Assembly: GCA_000697475.1 (NCBI GenBank)
Contig: JNEU01000308.1
Location: 1 to 13,853 of the forward strand
Reading direction: 5' to 3'
Length of the DNA: 13,853 nt
Origin: Lichtheimia corymbifera B2541
Lineage: Eukaryota > Mucoromycota > Mucoromycetes > Mucorales > Lichtheimiaceae
Part shown: one piece after another, positions 1-8,456 of the stretch
How the letters are laid out: every line of letters starts with the position of its first letter
Numbering within the stretch: position 1 is the first letter of the stretch
Made by a program: the position numbers and the translations under genes
Notes under the pieces: generated by a model
Told to the model about the DNA's origin: nothing
Seen by the model: only the letters and a program-made list of their open reading frames with translations
Database searches by the model: none

Positions 1-390
1 CGGTTGTTCCAACCTGGAGGGGGGTAATGTCGTAGACACAGCTCAATCATCATATGTTGGTTCCCACAGCTGTCATTTAATTCTCCTATCATCTCATGTT
101 TGTCACACATACATTCTCCCACGCATGAATCTTATCCTATATGGCTGTCAGGTACATTGGCACAGACACGTACGTAAGATTATGGGTATATCGAGAATAC
201 CATCATCGTTAGTAATCATGGTGTGAAGGCGTGGGAGAATCAGGTTATAGCAGGATCAATCATTTAGATATAAAAGAGTGGACACTTTCATTGAATAAAG
301 GATATCTTTCAGTCTCACTTGACTTATTATTGTCTCATTGCAATCTCATTCCATTTTTATTCCACTCAATCACAGTCTGGATGGTCATCG
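1..390. other. No supported gene
   Basis: No reading frame here has a convincing start, motif or splice context. Short open frames exist on the plus strand from about 231, but they start at non-ATG codons and overlap each other. The composition is mixed, without an obvious repeat. A promoter for the candidate small gene that follows could lie here, but I see no clear TATA box. Confidence 0.4.
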
Positions 391-702
391 ATGACGCTTC
401 CATTGGTGCTGAAAGGTCCACGAGTAAGCCCAAGTTTGTCATCATTGATCCTGTTGCCGATGTGCAAGACCTTGCTTTCGTTGTCCTCTCATGGTCTCTT
501 TGTCATGTTACCCACTGAGGTGCTTCATTTGGTATTGAAACGGTAAGTCAAAACACTGGTATTGTCTTATGACCCATTTACTTACTTACAAATGTCTCTT
601 TATTTTGTGGGGGCATATCATGGTCATTGATACCGTGGTGTGTCTCTGCATAGTGACACCGCCTTTACATGTTGGATGATCATGTTTTGGCACAAGCGGT
701 AA
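391..702 (+). CDS. Candidate small two-exon gene, unknown function
   Basis: An ATG at 391 opens a frame that reaches a GTAAGT donor at 543. Removing 543-653 (111 nt, ending in a pyrimidine-rich GTGTCTCTGCATAG acceptor) joins CG and T into an Arg codon. The frame then stays open to a TAA at 700-702, giving about 66 residues. The predicted protein is hydrophobic and rich in Leu and Ser, and I recognise no domain. The same frame resumes just after the TAA and stays open to 903, so the TAA may be a decay mutation in a longer gene. No branch site stands out. The in-phase splice is the main support, and it could be chance. Confidence 0.2.
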
Positions 703-903
703 TCATCTCTGAAGTGGGCAAACAGGAAAAGGATCGTCAAGACATGGATTGCCTGGCATCATGGCCTGGTCATGGAGCAGACAGAGCGTCGTTGGACCCG
801 GCCCTTTGGTGCAGAGGATAAGACTTTGAAGGATCCTGAGGTGAATGGGGCCTGCATGCTGATTCCTTTCGCTCTCCACATGGAGCTGGACGTCCTGGGA
901 TGA
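703..903 (+). CDS. Open frame without start, possible exon
   Basis: This is a 66-codon open stretch in phase with the spliced frame just upstream and separated from it only by a TAA at 700-702. It ends at a TGA at 901-903. It is rich in Trp, Arg and Lys near its start (KRIVKTWIAWHH) and acidic in the middle. The only ATG codons are internal. The interval is more GC-rich than its neighbours, which lengthens open frames on both strands; two minus-strand frames are open here too. I do not recognise the peptide. It may be an exon of a gene broken by the TAA, or simply a GC-rich non-coding stretch. Confidence 0.2.
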   Translation, partial: SSLKWANRKRIVKTWIAWHHGLVMEQTERRWTRPFGAEDKTLKDPEVNGACMLIPFALHMELDVLG

Positions 904-1014
904 CATGCCACGCTTGTTTCTGGGTCTGTGGGGTGTCCCTGTGAGCAGGTTATGGTCACGCGGTATGGTATGTATTGCATCGCATATGGTTATGTCTTCT
1001 CAAAATACTAATGA

Positions 1015-1581
1015 ATGTCTCCCTTGACAATAGGCCTTGGGCCCTTTTGGGGCGATTGGTATCAGCAGCGGCTGCTGTCTGGAGGGCAGGAGTTCTCTTT
1101 TCTTTTTATTGGTGTGGTCACCGATTCGGGCCTCACGCATGTGGTGGATACCATTACACACACCCAAGAGTTATCGTTTCTTCTTATCGAGGGTGTCATG
1201 CTTTGGATATCGCGTTGTCAAGGATGCAAGGCACAAGGGTTCTCTTTTCTTTTTACTGGTGGAATTACGCTGACTACATGGGGCATCCCCTTTACAACTC
1301 GCAAGCTTCCGGGCTCTTCTTTATTGGCATCGTTGCATATCAAGGGTCTATTGTCATGGCTACAACGAACAAGGTATCTCCTTGCAAGAATACTGGATCG
1401 GTGGCAATACCAATTGCAACACATTTATCGTCAAGGATACAAGGCACCAAAAAGCACTATCATCGTATTTGCTCTGTTAACCAATTCGGACGCACGTATT
1501 GTCATGGCGAGAGAGCACAGGGATTCGCGTTCTTTATTCGGCTTCCTGGAATTACCAGTTAGGCGTCATTCATCTATATAG
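1015..1581 (+). CDS. ORF of 188 codons inside the 72-bp repeat
   Basis: An ATG at 1015 opens a 188-codon frame, the longest ATG-started frame in this part. It runs through about seven repeat units and therefore carries loosely repeated hydrophobic segments of roughly 24 residues, each with an FSFLF-like core and often a following Gly-Gly or Gly-Val. A second frame over the same DNA is equally long, so openness alone says little. No signal peptide or known domain is seen. It could be a repeat protein, or a by-product of stop-poor repeat units. Because unit lengths are not multiples of three, I favour the second view. Confidence 0.18.
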   Translation: MSPLTIGLGPFWGDWYQQRLLSGGQEFSFLFIGVVTDSGLTHVVDTITHTQELSFLLIEGVMLWISRCQGCKAQGFSFLFTGGITLTTWGIPFTTRKLPGSSLLASLHIKGLLSWLQRTRYLLARILDRWQYQLQHIYRQGYKAPKSTIIVFALLTNSDARIVMAREHRDSRSLFGFLELPVRRHSSI

Positions 1582-1970
1582 CTACACATCACAGGCGTTC
1601 TTTCTTTTAATCAGCATCCTGGCATTACAAAGTTGGGCATTTACTGTATTGTCATGGCTGCAAGGCAAAAGATCTCCTTTTCTTTTATTCCATGGGGCGC
1701 TTCGTTGCTACACAACTACTATCTTCGGTCCACATGGCACAGGGTATTGCTTCTTTTGGGTGGTTGGTGTTCCTGCCTATCTGATACAAGGTGGTAGGGT
1801 CAAGAAGATTCAAGACGATCTCCTTTATTGGCGTGATGGTGACACTCTGCGACAGCACAATCCTATGGTGGCATCCAAATTGAAGCGCATACTGCTTATT
1901 TGGCACAATACTACAACACAATGAGGAACTGGGCTATTGTACTCTGTATGGGACACTTCACGGAGCTATA
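1080..1970. repeat. Degenerate tandem repeat, period about 72 bp
   Basis: A T-rich block resembling TTCTCTTTTCTTTTTATTGG recurs at about 1093, 1171, 1240, 1313, 1376, 1449, 1525, 1599, 1673, 1747, 1819, 1890 and 1965. The spacing is 63-78 bp, averaging about 72.5. A second block, like TATTGTCATGG-x-ACAAGGCACAAGG, precedes many of them (about 1215, 1349, 1427, 1498, 1648). Units are strongly diverged and vary in length, so the phase drifts. Because the mean is close to 24 codons, several units encode similar peptides (for example QGFSFLFTGGIT, QEFSFLFIGVVT, QGFAFFIRLPGIT), but not in one frame. It is either an old satellite or a decayed protein-repeat domain. Confidence 0.65.
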
Positions 1971-1993
1971 TCTATGGCAACAAGAATGAAATT

Positions 1994-2392
1994 ATGACGG
2001 GCCAGTTTCACCGGCGGCATTTATCACTTGGATTCTGTGGCAACACGCAACAATGGCGATGGCTTTACAACATATGGCAGCCCCAAGGCACAACTCCAGG
2101 CATTGCTATGACCTCCCGTCGCATTGACGGCGTGGACATCAAAGTGATCTTTGGGGAAGACATTCCTTTATCAATTCGGCTTCATCAAGATATTTCAATT
2201 CAAGCGATATGGAGTGACGATTCACTATTGGCACTTGCAGAAGTGGCTATTGGCGGTAATCACGATTCACAGCACACAATGTCAGGACATGGCGTGAAGA
2301 CCGCATCTATCAGTGGCTGGTGCATGCTAGCAGATACTATGCTTTACAATGGACACAAATCAGAACCATGCACATTCTGTGGTGATACGTGA
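1994..2392 (+). CDS. ORF of about 132 residues, unknown
   Basis: The frame is open from 1937, with its first ATG at 1994 and a TGA at 2390-2392. The middle reads like a soluble mixed alpha/beta protein with an acidic patch (VIFGEDIPLSIRLHQDIS). I see no recognised motif, no upstream TATA box and no clear intron at either end. It begins where the 72-bp repeat becomes unrecognisable and may be part of the same degenerate tract. The support is length and composition only. Confidence 0.2.
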   Translation: MTGQFHRRHLSLGFCGNTQQWRWLYNIWQPQGTTPGIAMTSRRIDGVDIKVIFGEDIPLSIRLHQDISIQAIWSDDSLLALAEVAIGGNHDSQHTMSGHGVKTASISGWCMLADTMLYNGHKSEPCTFCGDT

Positions 2393-2732
2393 ACAAGGAC
2401 GCTACGTATAGACATGGGTCACATGGCGTTGCAAGAGCATACACAATATCAACTGCACTTGCTATCATCATTCAAGTCTGAATCTTTGCCACGACGTCAT
2501 ATTACTCCAAAGATCACTGGTGGTCTGTGAACCTCTTCCAATCATTGGGGGTTCATGCATGGTTATGGACAACATGATCAAGGTACAATCGCATTACCAA
2601 TCAACATGGTCGACATTACAGCCAGAGTCTAAGATAAAGACAATCATGGATCGACTATTCAAAACGCAAGTATATGCCTCGAACGCTCATCTATGACCAT
2701 GACGCTAACCGTCGCATTGTTTAGATACAATC
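2393..2732. other. No gene; possible intron at its end
   Basis: No long frame is open here. Near the end, a GTATAT donor at about 2670 pairs with a GCTAAC branch-like site near 2703 and a TTGTTTAG acceptor ending at 2724, giving a candidate intron of about 55 nt. Splicing it would join a short upstream frame to the frame read through 2725-2953, which starts YNHEISVPYHTGPGD. The upstream frame is closed by a TAA about 45 nt before the donor, so no complete gene results. Confidence 0.25.
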
Positions 2733-3149
2733 ATGAAATATCTGTACCATACCACACCGGTCCTGGCGATCGATTCTGGATTTCCTATGCACGGCAATTG
2801 CACGGTTGCACATATTTCAAGACATCAATGCAAATCAATCTACGGCTCTCAGTCTCTCATGCGCGCATACAAGACACATCAATCATTTCAATCAGGCGCA
2901 ATATCAACCATCAACCAATCATCAATCAATCATCAATCAATCAGTCTCAATGAATCATCAATGAATCAATCTCAATCAATCAATCTCAATCAATCTCAAT
3001 CAATCTCAAACATCACAGTAAGTCTCATTGGTGAATTGGGTGATAAGCAAGGCCCATGTATTAACAAAAGTGTTATAGAACAAACATGCCGAAAGCACGT
3101 CAATGGCATCAAGACCAGTCTGGAGGATATGTATCGCTTTGTGATTTAA
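2733..3149 (+). CDS. ORF with Asn/Gln/Ser-rich low-complexity segment
   Basis: An ATG at 2733 opens 138 codons ending at a TAA at 3147-3149. Roughly residues 55-92 are encoded by the CAAT/TCAATCAATC microsatellite and are almost only Ser, Asn, Gln and Ile. The flanking parts are ordinary in composition. Another frame over 2725-2953 is also open and reads at least as naturally before the microsatellite. A GTAAGT at 3016 inside the frame could be a splice donor. I recognise no domain. The microsatellite keeps several frames open, so coding status is doubtful. Confidence 0.22.
   Translation: MKYLYHTTPVLAIDSGFPMHGNCTVAHISRHQCKSIYGSQSLMRAYKTHQSFQSGAISTINQSSINHQSISLNESSMNQSQSINLNQSQSISNITVSLIGELGDKQGPCINKSVIEQTCRKHVNGIKTSLEDMYRFVI
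2888..3012. repeat. CAAT/TCAATCAATC microsatellite
   Basis: This is an imperfect tetranucleotide array built from CAAT, ATCA and the 10-mer CAATCAATCT. The last four 10-bp units (about 2965-3005) are nearly perfect and the 5' part is more interrupted, with inserted TG, GT and GG dinucleotides. Confidence 0.9.
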
Positions 3150-3283
3150 ATCGCAATCTCGACCATCACTCAAAGAAGGATTGGCAATTCAATATCATCA
3201 AAATCAGAGAGCCTGAAGAAACAGGTACGTATATGGTTACCATTGTCAAGGTTGGAAAGCAGATTCTAATCATGAGCCTATAG
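3086..3283 (+). CDS. Small ORF of 65 residues, unknown
   Basis: An ATG at 3086 opens 65 codons ending at a TAG at 3281-3283. The peptide is hydrophilic and charged (HSKKDWQFNIIKIREPEETG) and ends in a beta-like segment (YMVTIVKVGKQILIM). A GTACGT at about 3226 inside the frame could be a donor. There is no upstream promoter signal and no recognised motif. It overlaps the end of the microsatellite-bearing frame in another phase. It could be an exon of a gene whose other exons I cannot place. Confidence 0.22.
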   Translation: MPKARQWHQDQSGGYVSLCDLNRNLDHHSKKDWQFNIIKIREPEETGTYMVTIVKVGKQILIMSL

Positions 3284-3406
3284 AAACAGAGAAAAGAATA
3301 AAAGAAGAAAAGAACAAGAACAAGTGGAACCTGCATGAACCGTGCTGGGAGAACTAGGATCACGCTGGTATCGGTGTCTGACCACAGCCGGCTTTAGGCT
3401 GTTGCA

Positions 3407-3414
3407 TATAAAAG
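3407..3414 (+). promoter_or_regulatory. TATA box (TATAAAAG)
   Basis: A perfect TATA element lies 41 nt upstream of an ATG at 3448, a normal distance for a pol II promoter with a short leader. The ATG is followed at once by a GTAAGT splice donor. Confidence 0.45.
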
Positions 3415-3447
3415 GATACTCAAGAACAATACACGCTCACCATCATA

Positions 3448-3965
3448 ATGGGTAAGTGTATTACCGTCATCTTTTTTACCCAGTCATCGCTGATATCATC
3501 ATCCATAGATTTAATCCGCATACACGTCAAGGAAGTTGCTTTCAATGCATGAGCGTTTACCAACTCAAAGGCGCTACATCCGGTCACGATCATCACGTTG
3601 CACCAAGGAGCACTCACAGTTGAATCCGAGGTGAAGGATAACTTCCATTAATGGCCAAGCGATGGAAACAACGATACAGTGGAAAATCGCTATTGGCATG
3701 GACATTGTAAGTATTAAGGATCCAGGTCATTGTTTGCCAGCATGCATACTAACACCTTGGACATACGGTATAGGATACTACACTAAGGGACAACGGTGGG
3801 AACGTGGTTGTTTACAGCTCTCGTCAACGGGTTATTGAGGCTTTGCTCTCTGGTGATAGGAGCAGTGGCTGGCAGGCGGTCGTTGTCAATGCCTTCCCAG
3901 ATGTCTTGATTAGTATAGTACTTGATATAATAATTTCATATACACGTATAAAAATTCACGCATAA
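3448..3965 (+). pseudogene. Split gene relic with TACTAAC intron, C2-like start
   Basis: ATGG (3448-3451) abuts GTAAGT at 3452. An acceptor at CCATAG (3508) gives a 57-nt intron; one at 3483 would give 32 nt. After the 57-nt intron the protein begins MDLIRIHVKEVAFNA, then TGA. The same frame continues with a beta-strand-like stretch (ALHPVTIITLHQGALTVES), loosely like the start of a C2 domain, which is only a guess. A second intron at 3707-3773 (67 nt) has GTAAGT, TACTAAC at 3747-3753 and TATAG. After it, 63 codons (3774-3965) are open in phase 0, including GNVVVYSSRQRVIEALLSG. Joining the exons needs a frame change, and a TGA and a TAA interrupt exon 2, so the gene looks broken unless further introns were missed. 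Confidence 0.4.
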
Positions 3966-4114
3966 TAAATATGCACATTATATTATTCTACATAATAGCT
4001 TGTGATACGCTTAAGAGTATATACGAAGCATCAGCGTCTAGTAGGTAGTAATAATGGTCATGATGAATCAACCATGCATGGCTAGCTTTTAATCCAGGTA
4101 CAGCTAACAAAATA
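3966..4114. other. AT-rich spacer
   Basis: This is AT-rich DNA between the stop of the plus-strand relic and the stop of the minus-strand copy A. It is therefore a tail-to-tail interval and would contain both 3' ends. No long repeat is seen. Confidence 0.4.
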
Positions 4115-5808
4115 CTAGTCTGCCTTATCCACCACGATCGTGATCCCAAAAGCTAACACAGTATCCGTGGTGACGTGATCTAACACGTTCAGGGTCCAGG
4201 ATTGGGTAAATGTATACCACCTTTATCCTTTGTGAACAAGCATATCAGAAACCATCCCACCATTCCCACCTTCCTCTTTCACTAAAAGAATAATCACAGT
4301 AGTGTATTCGTGTAGCTCCATTAATACGATATACAACCAAGGCATAAGAAGCGGTTTAAGGATGATCAAGGAAAATGTACAGTGGAGGCAGAGTGACAAA
4401 GGAATAAGGGAACTCGATCGTGAGGAAGGACTTGAACTACTAAAGGGTATCGTGGAGTTTATCCCTAGTGGTCCGTGTGCTGAAGCAATCACATCCAAAT
4501 GCCAATATAGTGTACATAGTTCGACGATTGTCCTTTGAATAAAATGATAATACAGTGAGCAGATTGAACTATTAACCACGTGCGTTTCAAGCATTCCCTC
4601 CCTAGTATATTCCACGTACCAATGCTTTTTCTCATGTAAGAATAATAGATCCTTGTCCACTCTGAGCACCACAAAGAGCACAGAGCCGCGTTACTACATA
4701 GGCATGCCTTAGTACTCCTCAAACATTATTAAAAATACTTGAATACATACCCGAGAGAATGGCCAATGAGAAGTATATCCAAGAAGAAGGCATATCTCCA
4801 AGATCCAATATGATCAACGTAATCCCTTGCTTCGTGGCCTTAGGCATATTTCAAGAAGGTCGATCGTATTAGCATTATCCTTTGCATCGTAACGGTCCAC
4901 CTTGCACCCTCGTTACCATCCATTGTATCCATATCGCCAATAGCAACACATGCAAGCACGATGACAATTCTTGAGGATCCTGCAATGATCCACTCCTTTG
5001 CCTTGAGTATTACTACACCTTGTACACGCCCCTACCCTCACGTCAAAGCATCTGTCGTCCTCTGGAGTCAATGTGTAATCACGTGATCGGTCGCGGTATA
5101 AAGGCTACCGTTGTTGAATACAAGAAACACGGAGATATAGCATGCCGACGGATCCCTTTGCTGTACACCTTGCACGTAGCATTGGTTACACCATCATCAG
5201 AGTACCCTTTGCAGATCTGGAACAGAATCTCGTTGCGCATTCCTTTTGAGAGTTGTCATTGTCGCCATTGTGGACCCAAGAGAGCTGTGGAAAAGACGAG
5301 CATATCGGTATACACAGCCAACAAAGTCAAGAGTACGTTTGCACCCTTCTATAACGTTGCTGACCTTCATAGACACCATTTCGAACATGCCGTTTGCTAA
5401 TGAGGGCCTCCATGTCGAACCACGATCGTGTTGTTGTTGGGTCTGGTCAAGAAGCAGCAAGGAGAAGCTGAGTACACAAAACACCCTTTCGATACGCATG
5501 CATGAAAATTTATCTCTGCCCTGCACACGAGCATGCAATGCACTCCGCTATTATGATCCGCATAACCAATCATCTCCCTATGACAACCAACATTACGAAT
5601 GCTGATCTTCAAGAAGTGGCGGAATGAGTGATGGGGCGCTTATTTACACGACCCAACGTAAATCAGCAAGATCTTTATACCAAGAATGGAACAAAGTACA
5701 CCATAGATAGCAGAATAATAGATTATTTAATATCTTATATAAGGAGACCTTTCTTAATAAAGGGAAATAGCCTCCGCTACCAATTCTTAGCCCATCACCC
5801 ATCATCAT
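4115..5808 (-). pseudogene. Family copy A: multi-exon gene relic, unknown function
   Basis: Coding strand and exons come from comparison with copy B (10745-12420). The N-terminal exon starts at ATG codons 5800-5808 (GDGLRIGSG). A conserved block at about 5397-5560 encodes NSGVH-x-MLVCRAEINFHACVSK. Shared introns, in coding order, are 5285-5364, 4826-4916, 4694-4750 (branch TACTAAG at 4708-4714) and 4533-4619. Exon motifs include RNEILFQICKGYS, KGIRRHAIS, AGSSRIVIVLACVAIGDMDT and GITLIILDLGD. The C-terminus reads VTTDTVLAFGITIVVDKAD and then TAG at 4115-4117. At least two in-frame TGA codons sit where copy B has TGG, and frames shift between exons, so it is probably not functional. I know no family with these motifs. 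The start is the least certain part. Confidence 0.55.
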
Positions 5809-5825
5809 GCATAGCAAACCTATAC

Positions 5826-5940
5826 TGACAGTTGCTATTCAAAACCTGTGAATGAAGTCCAGGTTTATGCCATAAGCAAAGTTGACCAGCGTACCCAATA
5901 CCACCTTGTCTGAAAGCTTCAAGCTCTATATGGCCAATAT
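5826..5940 (+). repeat. 510-bp satellite, partial plus unit
   Basis: This fragment matches the last third of the satellite unit (TAAGCAAAGTTGACC-x-GCGTA-x-CCAATA). It begins within about 20 bp of the 5' end of copy A and stops at an inversion point where the next unit reads in the opposite direction. Confidence 0.75.
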
Positions 5941-6518
5941 CACTATTATTATTTTGAACCGGAGCGCATGCATATGATTGATTACTGATGCGGTGGAAAT
6001 CTTATAACCTCGCGATCACTCGTCTGGTCCTTGAAACTTTGACGCAAGGTGCTACTGGGTAAACTGATCAACTTTGCTTATATAAAAAACCTAGGCTTCA
6101 TTCAGACATTTTGAATGGCAGCCATTAATATGGGTTTTACTATGTATGATGGGAAATCGGGGTATACCCCAGATTTGAAAATTGGGAGCTACTATAAAGT
6201 AGCTTGAGATTCCCAATTCCCAACATGAGACTTGGCCAGAATATGCTCTGCATCATGCTGAACAACTCCATTCATATTAGATTCCGTGCCTTCATTGTGT
6301 GATTTTTAAAGCGGGCGTCGGCAACACTGTAGTAGCAAGATAAGATGGGGTGCGGCCCAGGTGGCCGATATTGAGTGCAGCATGCGCCAAAATTGCACAC
6401 ACGCATCTTTGTGGTACGCTGATCATTTATAAGCTAATAACGCTATCATGGTTCACTATTAAGATTTTGAACATGAGCGCATGCATCTGATTACTGATAG
6501 AGTGGAAATCCGATAACT
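5941..6518 (-). repeat. 510-bp satellite, inverted unit plus tail
   Basis: A whole unit in minus orientation spans 5941-6456 (about 516 bp). It is preceded in its own direction by the last 62 bp of another unit (6457-6518). It carries the shared landmarks GATCAGC, CGGGCGTCGGCAAC, GGGAATTGGGA and a GGGGTATACCCC palindrome. Its 18-nt hairpin at 6187-6204 differs from the plus units by a matched pair of changes. Confidence 0.8.
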
Positions 6519-7027
6519 GTGAACCGTGATAGGGTTATTAGATCATTAGTGATCAGCATATTGCAAAGATGCGTGTGTGAAATTTTGACGCTTACACCGC
6601 TCAATATCGGCCACCTGGGCCGCACCCCATCTTATCTAGCTATTACAGTGTTGCCGACGCCCGCTTTAAAAATCACACAATGAAGGCACCGAATTTAATA
6701 TGAATGGAGTTGTTCAGCATGATGCAGAGTATATTCTGGCCAAGTTTCATGTTGGGAATTGGGATTCTCAAGTTACTTTATAGTAACTCCCAATTTTCAA
6801 ATCCGGGGTACACCCCGATTTCCTATCATACATAGTAAAACCCACATTGATGGCTGCTATTCGAAATTTGTCAATGAAGTGTAGGTTCGGTACATAAGCA
6901 AAGTTGACCGGCGTATCCAATAATATCTTGTGTGAAAGTTTGAAGCTCCAAATAGCTGATCTCAAGGTTATGTGATTTCTACCCTATGAGTAATCATATG
7001 TATGCGCTCCCGCTCAAAATAATAATA
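6519..7027 (+). repeat. 510-bp satellite unit 1
   Basis: A full plus-oriented unit of 509 bp that starts GTGAACC at the head-to-head junction with the inverted unit. Confidence 0.85.
6771..6788. other. Conserved satellite hairpin (unit 1)
   Basis: AGTTACT-TTAT-AGTAACT forms a 7-bp stem with a 4-nt loop, flanked by AATTGGGA and CCCAATT that can extend it. It is identical at 7281-7298. In the inverted unit (6187-6204) it becomes AGCTACT-TTAT-AGTAGCT, a compensatory T-A to C-G change. A second short hairpin, CGGGG-TACA-CCCCG, follows at 6804-6817 and 7314-7327. Confidence 0.55.
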
Positions 7028-7547
7028 GTGAACCCTGATGGCTTTATTAGATGAAACATGATCAGCATACTGTAAAGATGCGTGTGTGAAAATTGGGCGC
7101 TTGCAGCACTCAATATCGGCCAGTTGGGCCGTACCCCATCTTAATCTTACTGTTACAATGTTGCCGACGCCCGCTTTCAAAATTACACAATGAAGGCACG
7201 GCATTTGATATGAATGGAGTTGTTCAGCATGTCCCAGAGCATATTCTGGCCAAGTTTCATGTTGGGAATTGGGATTCTCAAGTTACTTTATAGTAACTCC
7301 CAATTTTCAAATCCGGGGTACACCCCGATTTCCTATCACACATAGTAAAATCCACATTGATGGCTGCGATTCGAAATCTATAAATGAAGTGTAAGTTAGT
7401 TATATAAGCAAAGTTGATCAGTGTACCCAGTAGCATGTTGTGTGAAAGTTTGAAGCTCCAAATAGGTGATCGCATGGTTATGGGATTTCCACCCTATCAG
7501 TAATCATATGTATGGTACGTAGTTACCCTGCTTTTCAAAATAATAAC
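7028..7547 (+). repeat. 510-bp satellite unit 2
   Basis: A full unit of 520 bp in tandem with unit 1, roughly 85-90 percent identical by eye. Both strands contain short open frames shared by the copies (for example GNWDSQVTL on plus and DLKIGSYYKVT on minus). Most differences between units change the encoded residue in either frame, so the unit is probably not protein-coding. Confidence 0.85.
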
Positions 7548-7640
7548 AAGAAACCATGAGGGCATTATGAGAACAAAAGTGATCAGCAAGTCACGGAGAC
7601 GTCTGTGAAACTTTTTACGATGCCAAAGGCGTGATTCATA
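7548..7640 (+). repeat. 510-bp satellite, truncated third unit
   Basis: This matches the unit head (GTGATCAGCA, then a CGTCTGTGAAA-like segment) and loses similarity after about 7620. Confidence 0.6.
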
Positions 7641-7929
7641 AAGGTAACAAAATGGGATGGATGGTGCGGAACATACTGCTTTTATTGTAATGTAGGCCCA
7701 ATATAAAAAAGCACCTTGGTATGTAGCTCTCCTATATATATGTATATATTCTACGTAATGATAGTGGATGATTCCATCATATGAAGCACACCATTGGGGT
7801 GTCTTTATTAGCTGCATGGTCATGACGGTGATGCCTTGTCATGGGTGTTCCCAAAAGGTCCGCCTGGCATTAAATTAGGCTGAAGCCTTTGTTTCTCTTT
7901 CTACTTCCAACCAGCAGCTCCTTCCAGTT
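7641..7929. other. No gene; pyrimidine-rich end
   Basis: No supported frame is seen. A short TA-rich stretch lies near 7730-7750. The last 45 bp before the ATG at 7930 are rich in C and T (TTTGTTTCTCTTTCTACTTCC), as is common in fungal promoters or leaders. Confidence 0.3.
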
Positions 7930-8456
7930 ATGGTGCAAGCCTTACGATTCAACGGCTCAATCGTGCATTCACGCATTGCATCTTGTCAGCTTCGAACACA
8001 TTCGTCATCAGAGTAGCTCCATGCGCCAACATTAGTTTTGCCATTCACGATGGGAAGCTTATGCTGTCAAGCAGTCGCCGCCATGTTCAGTTCTTGAAGG
8101 TGCATGTTCAGCCCATTGCTTACAATGAGCAAGGTAAGCCAGTGTCGTGTCAACCTATACTAGCAAGCAGGCACTCATTGTTGTTATTACAAGGGATACC
8201 GATAACGCCACGCTGCAACACGCCAAAAGTGGAAGCACTCGTTGCCATGACTATGAATGATGATACGCATTTGGACGCGATTGTTCCATATTCTTACATG
8301 GATGGCCTGCCGGTGATTCACGTTATCGGCATCCTGGTACACCGAGATGACGGTCTCTTATCGATTGATCAAGTCAACAACAAGGTTCAGCAAGCTTTCC
8401 GTCTCCTAATGGCTCTGGTTATCGGCAGTTGCTTTTGCGTTTATGGATGCGATTGA
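7930..8456 (+). CDS. Candidate 5' exons of an unknown gene
   Basis: An ATG at 7930 after a CT-rich leader gives 28 codons (MVQALRFNGSIVHSRIASC). A different frame is then open over 7983-8456, with ATG at 8061 and 131 residues to a TGA. GTAAGC at 8134 pairs with a TTATTACAAG acceptor about 60 nt later; removing it keeps the frame and joins AYNEQ to GIPITPRC. A branch-like CTCCTAAT and a CGGCAG acceptor near 8428 suggest that the next exon begins there. The central part (MTMNDDTHLDAIVPYSYMDG) is ordinary globular sequence. I recognise no domain, and the link between the ATG and the long frame is unresolved. Confidence 0.27.

Noticed and set aside
5095..5247. Plus-strand GGTATAAAGG followed by an ATG at 5142 and a 35-codon frame
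   Set aside because: It looks like a small promoter and gene, but it lies inside the minus-strand coding exon of copy A, and copy B has an early stop in the matching plus frame.
6768..7475. Paired 65-codon minus-strand ORFs in satellite units 1 and 2
   Set aside because: They are the same repeat copied. About 12 of roughly 19 base differences change the residue, and the inverted unit carries stops, so there is no sign of protein selection.
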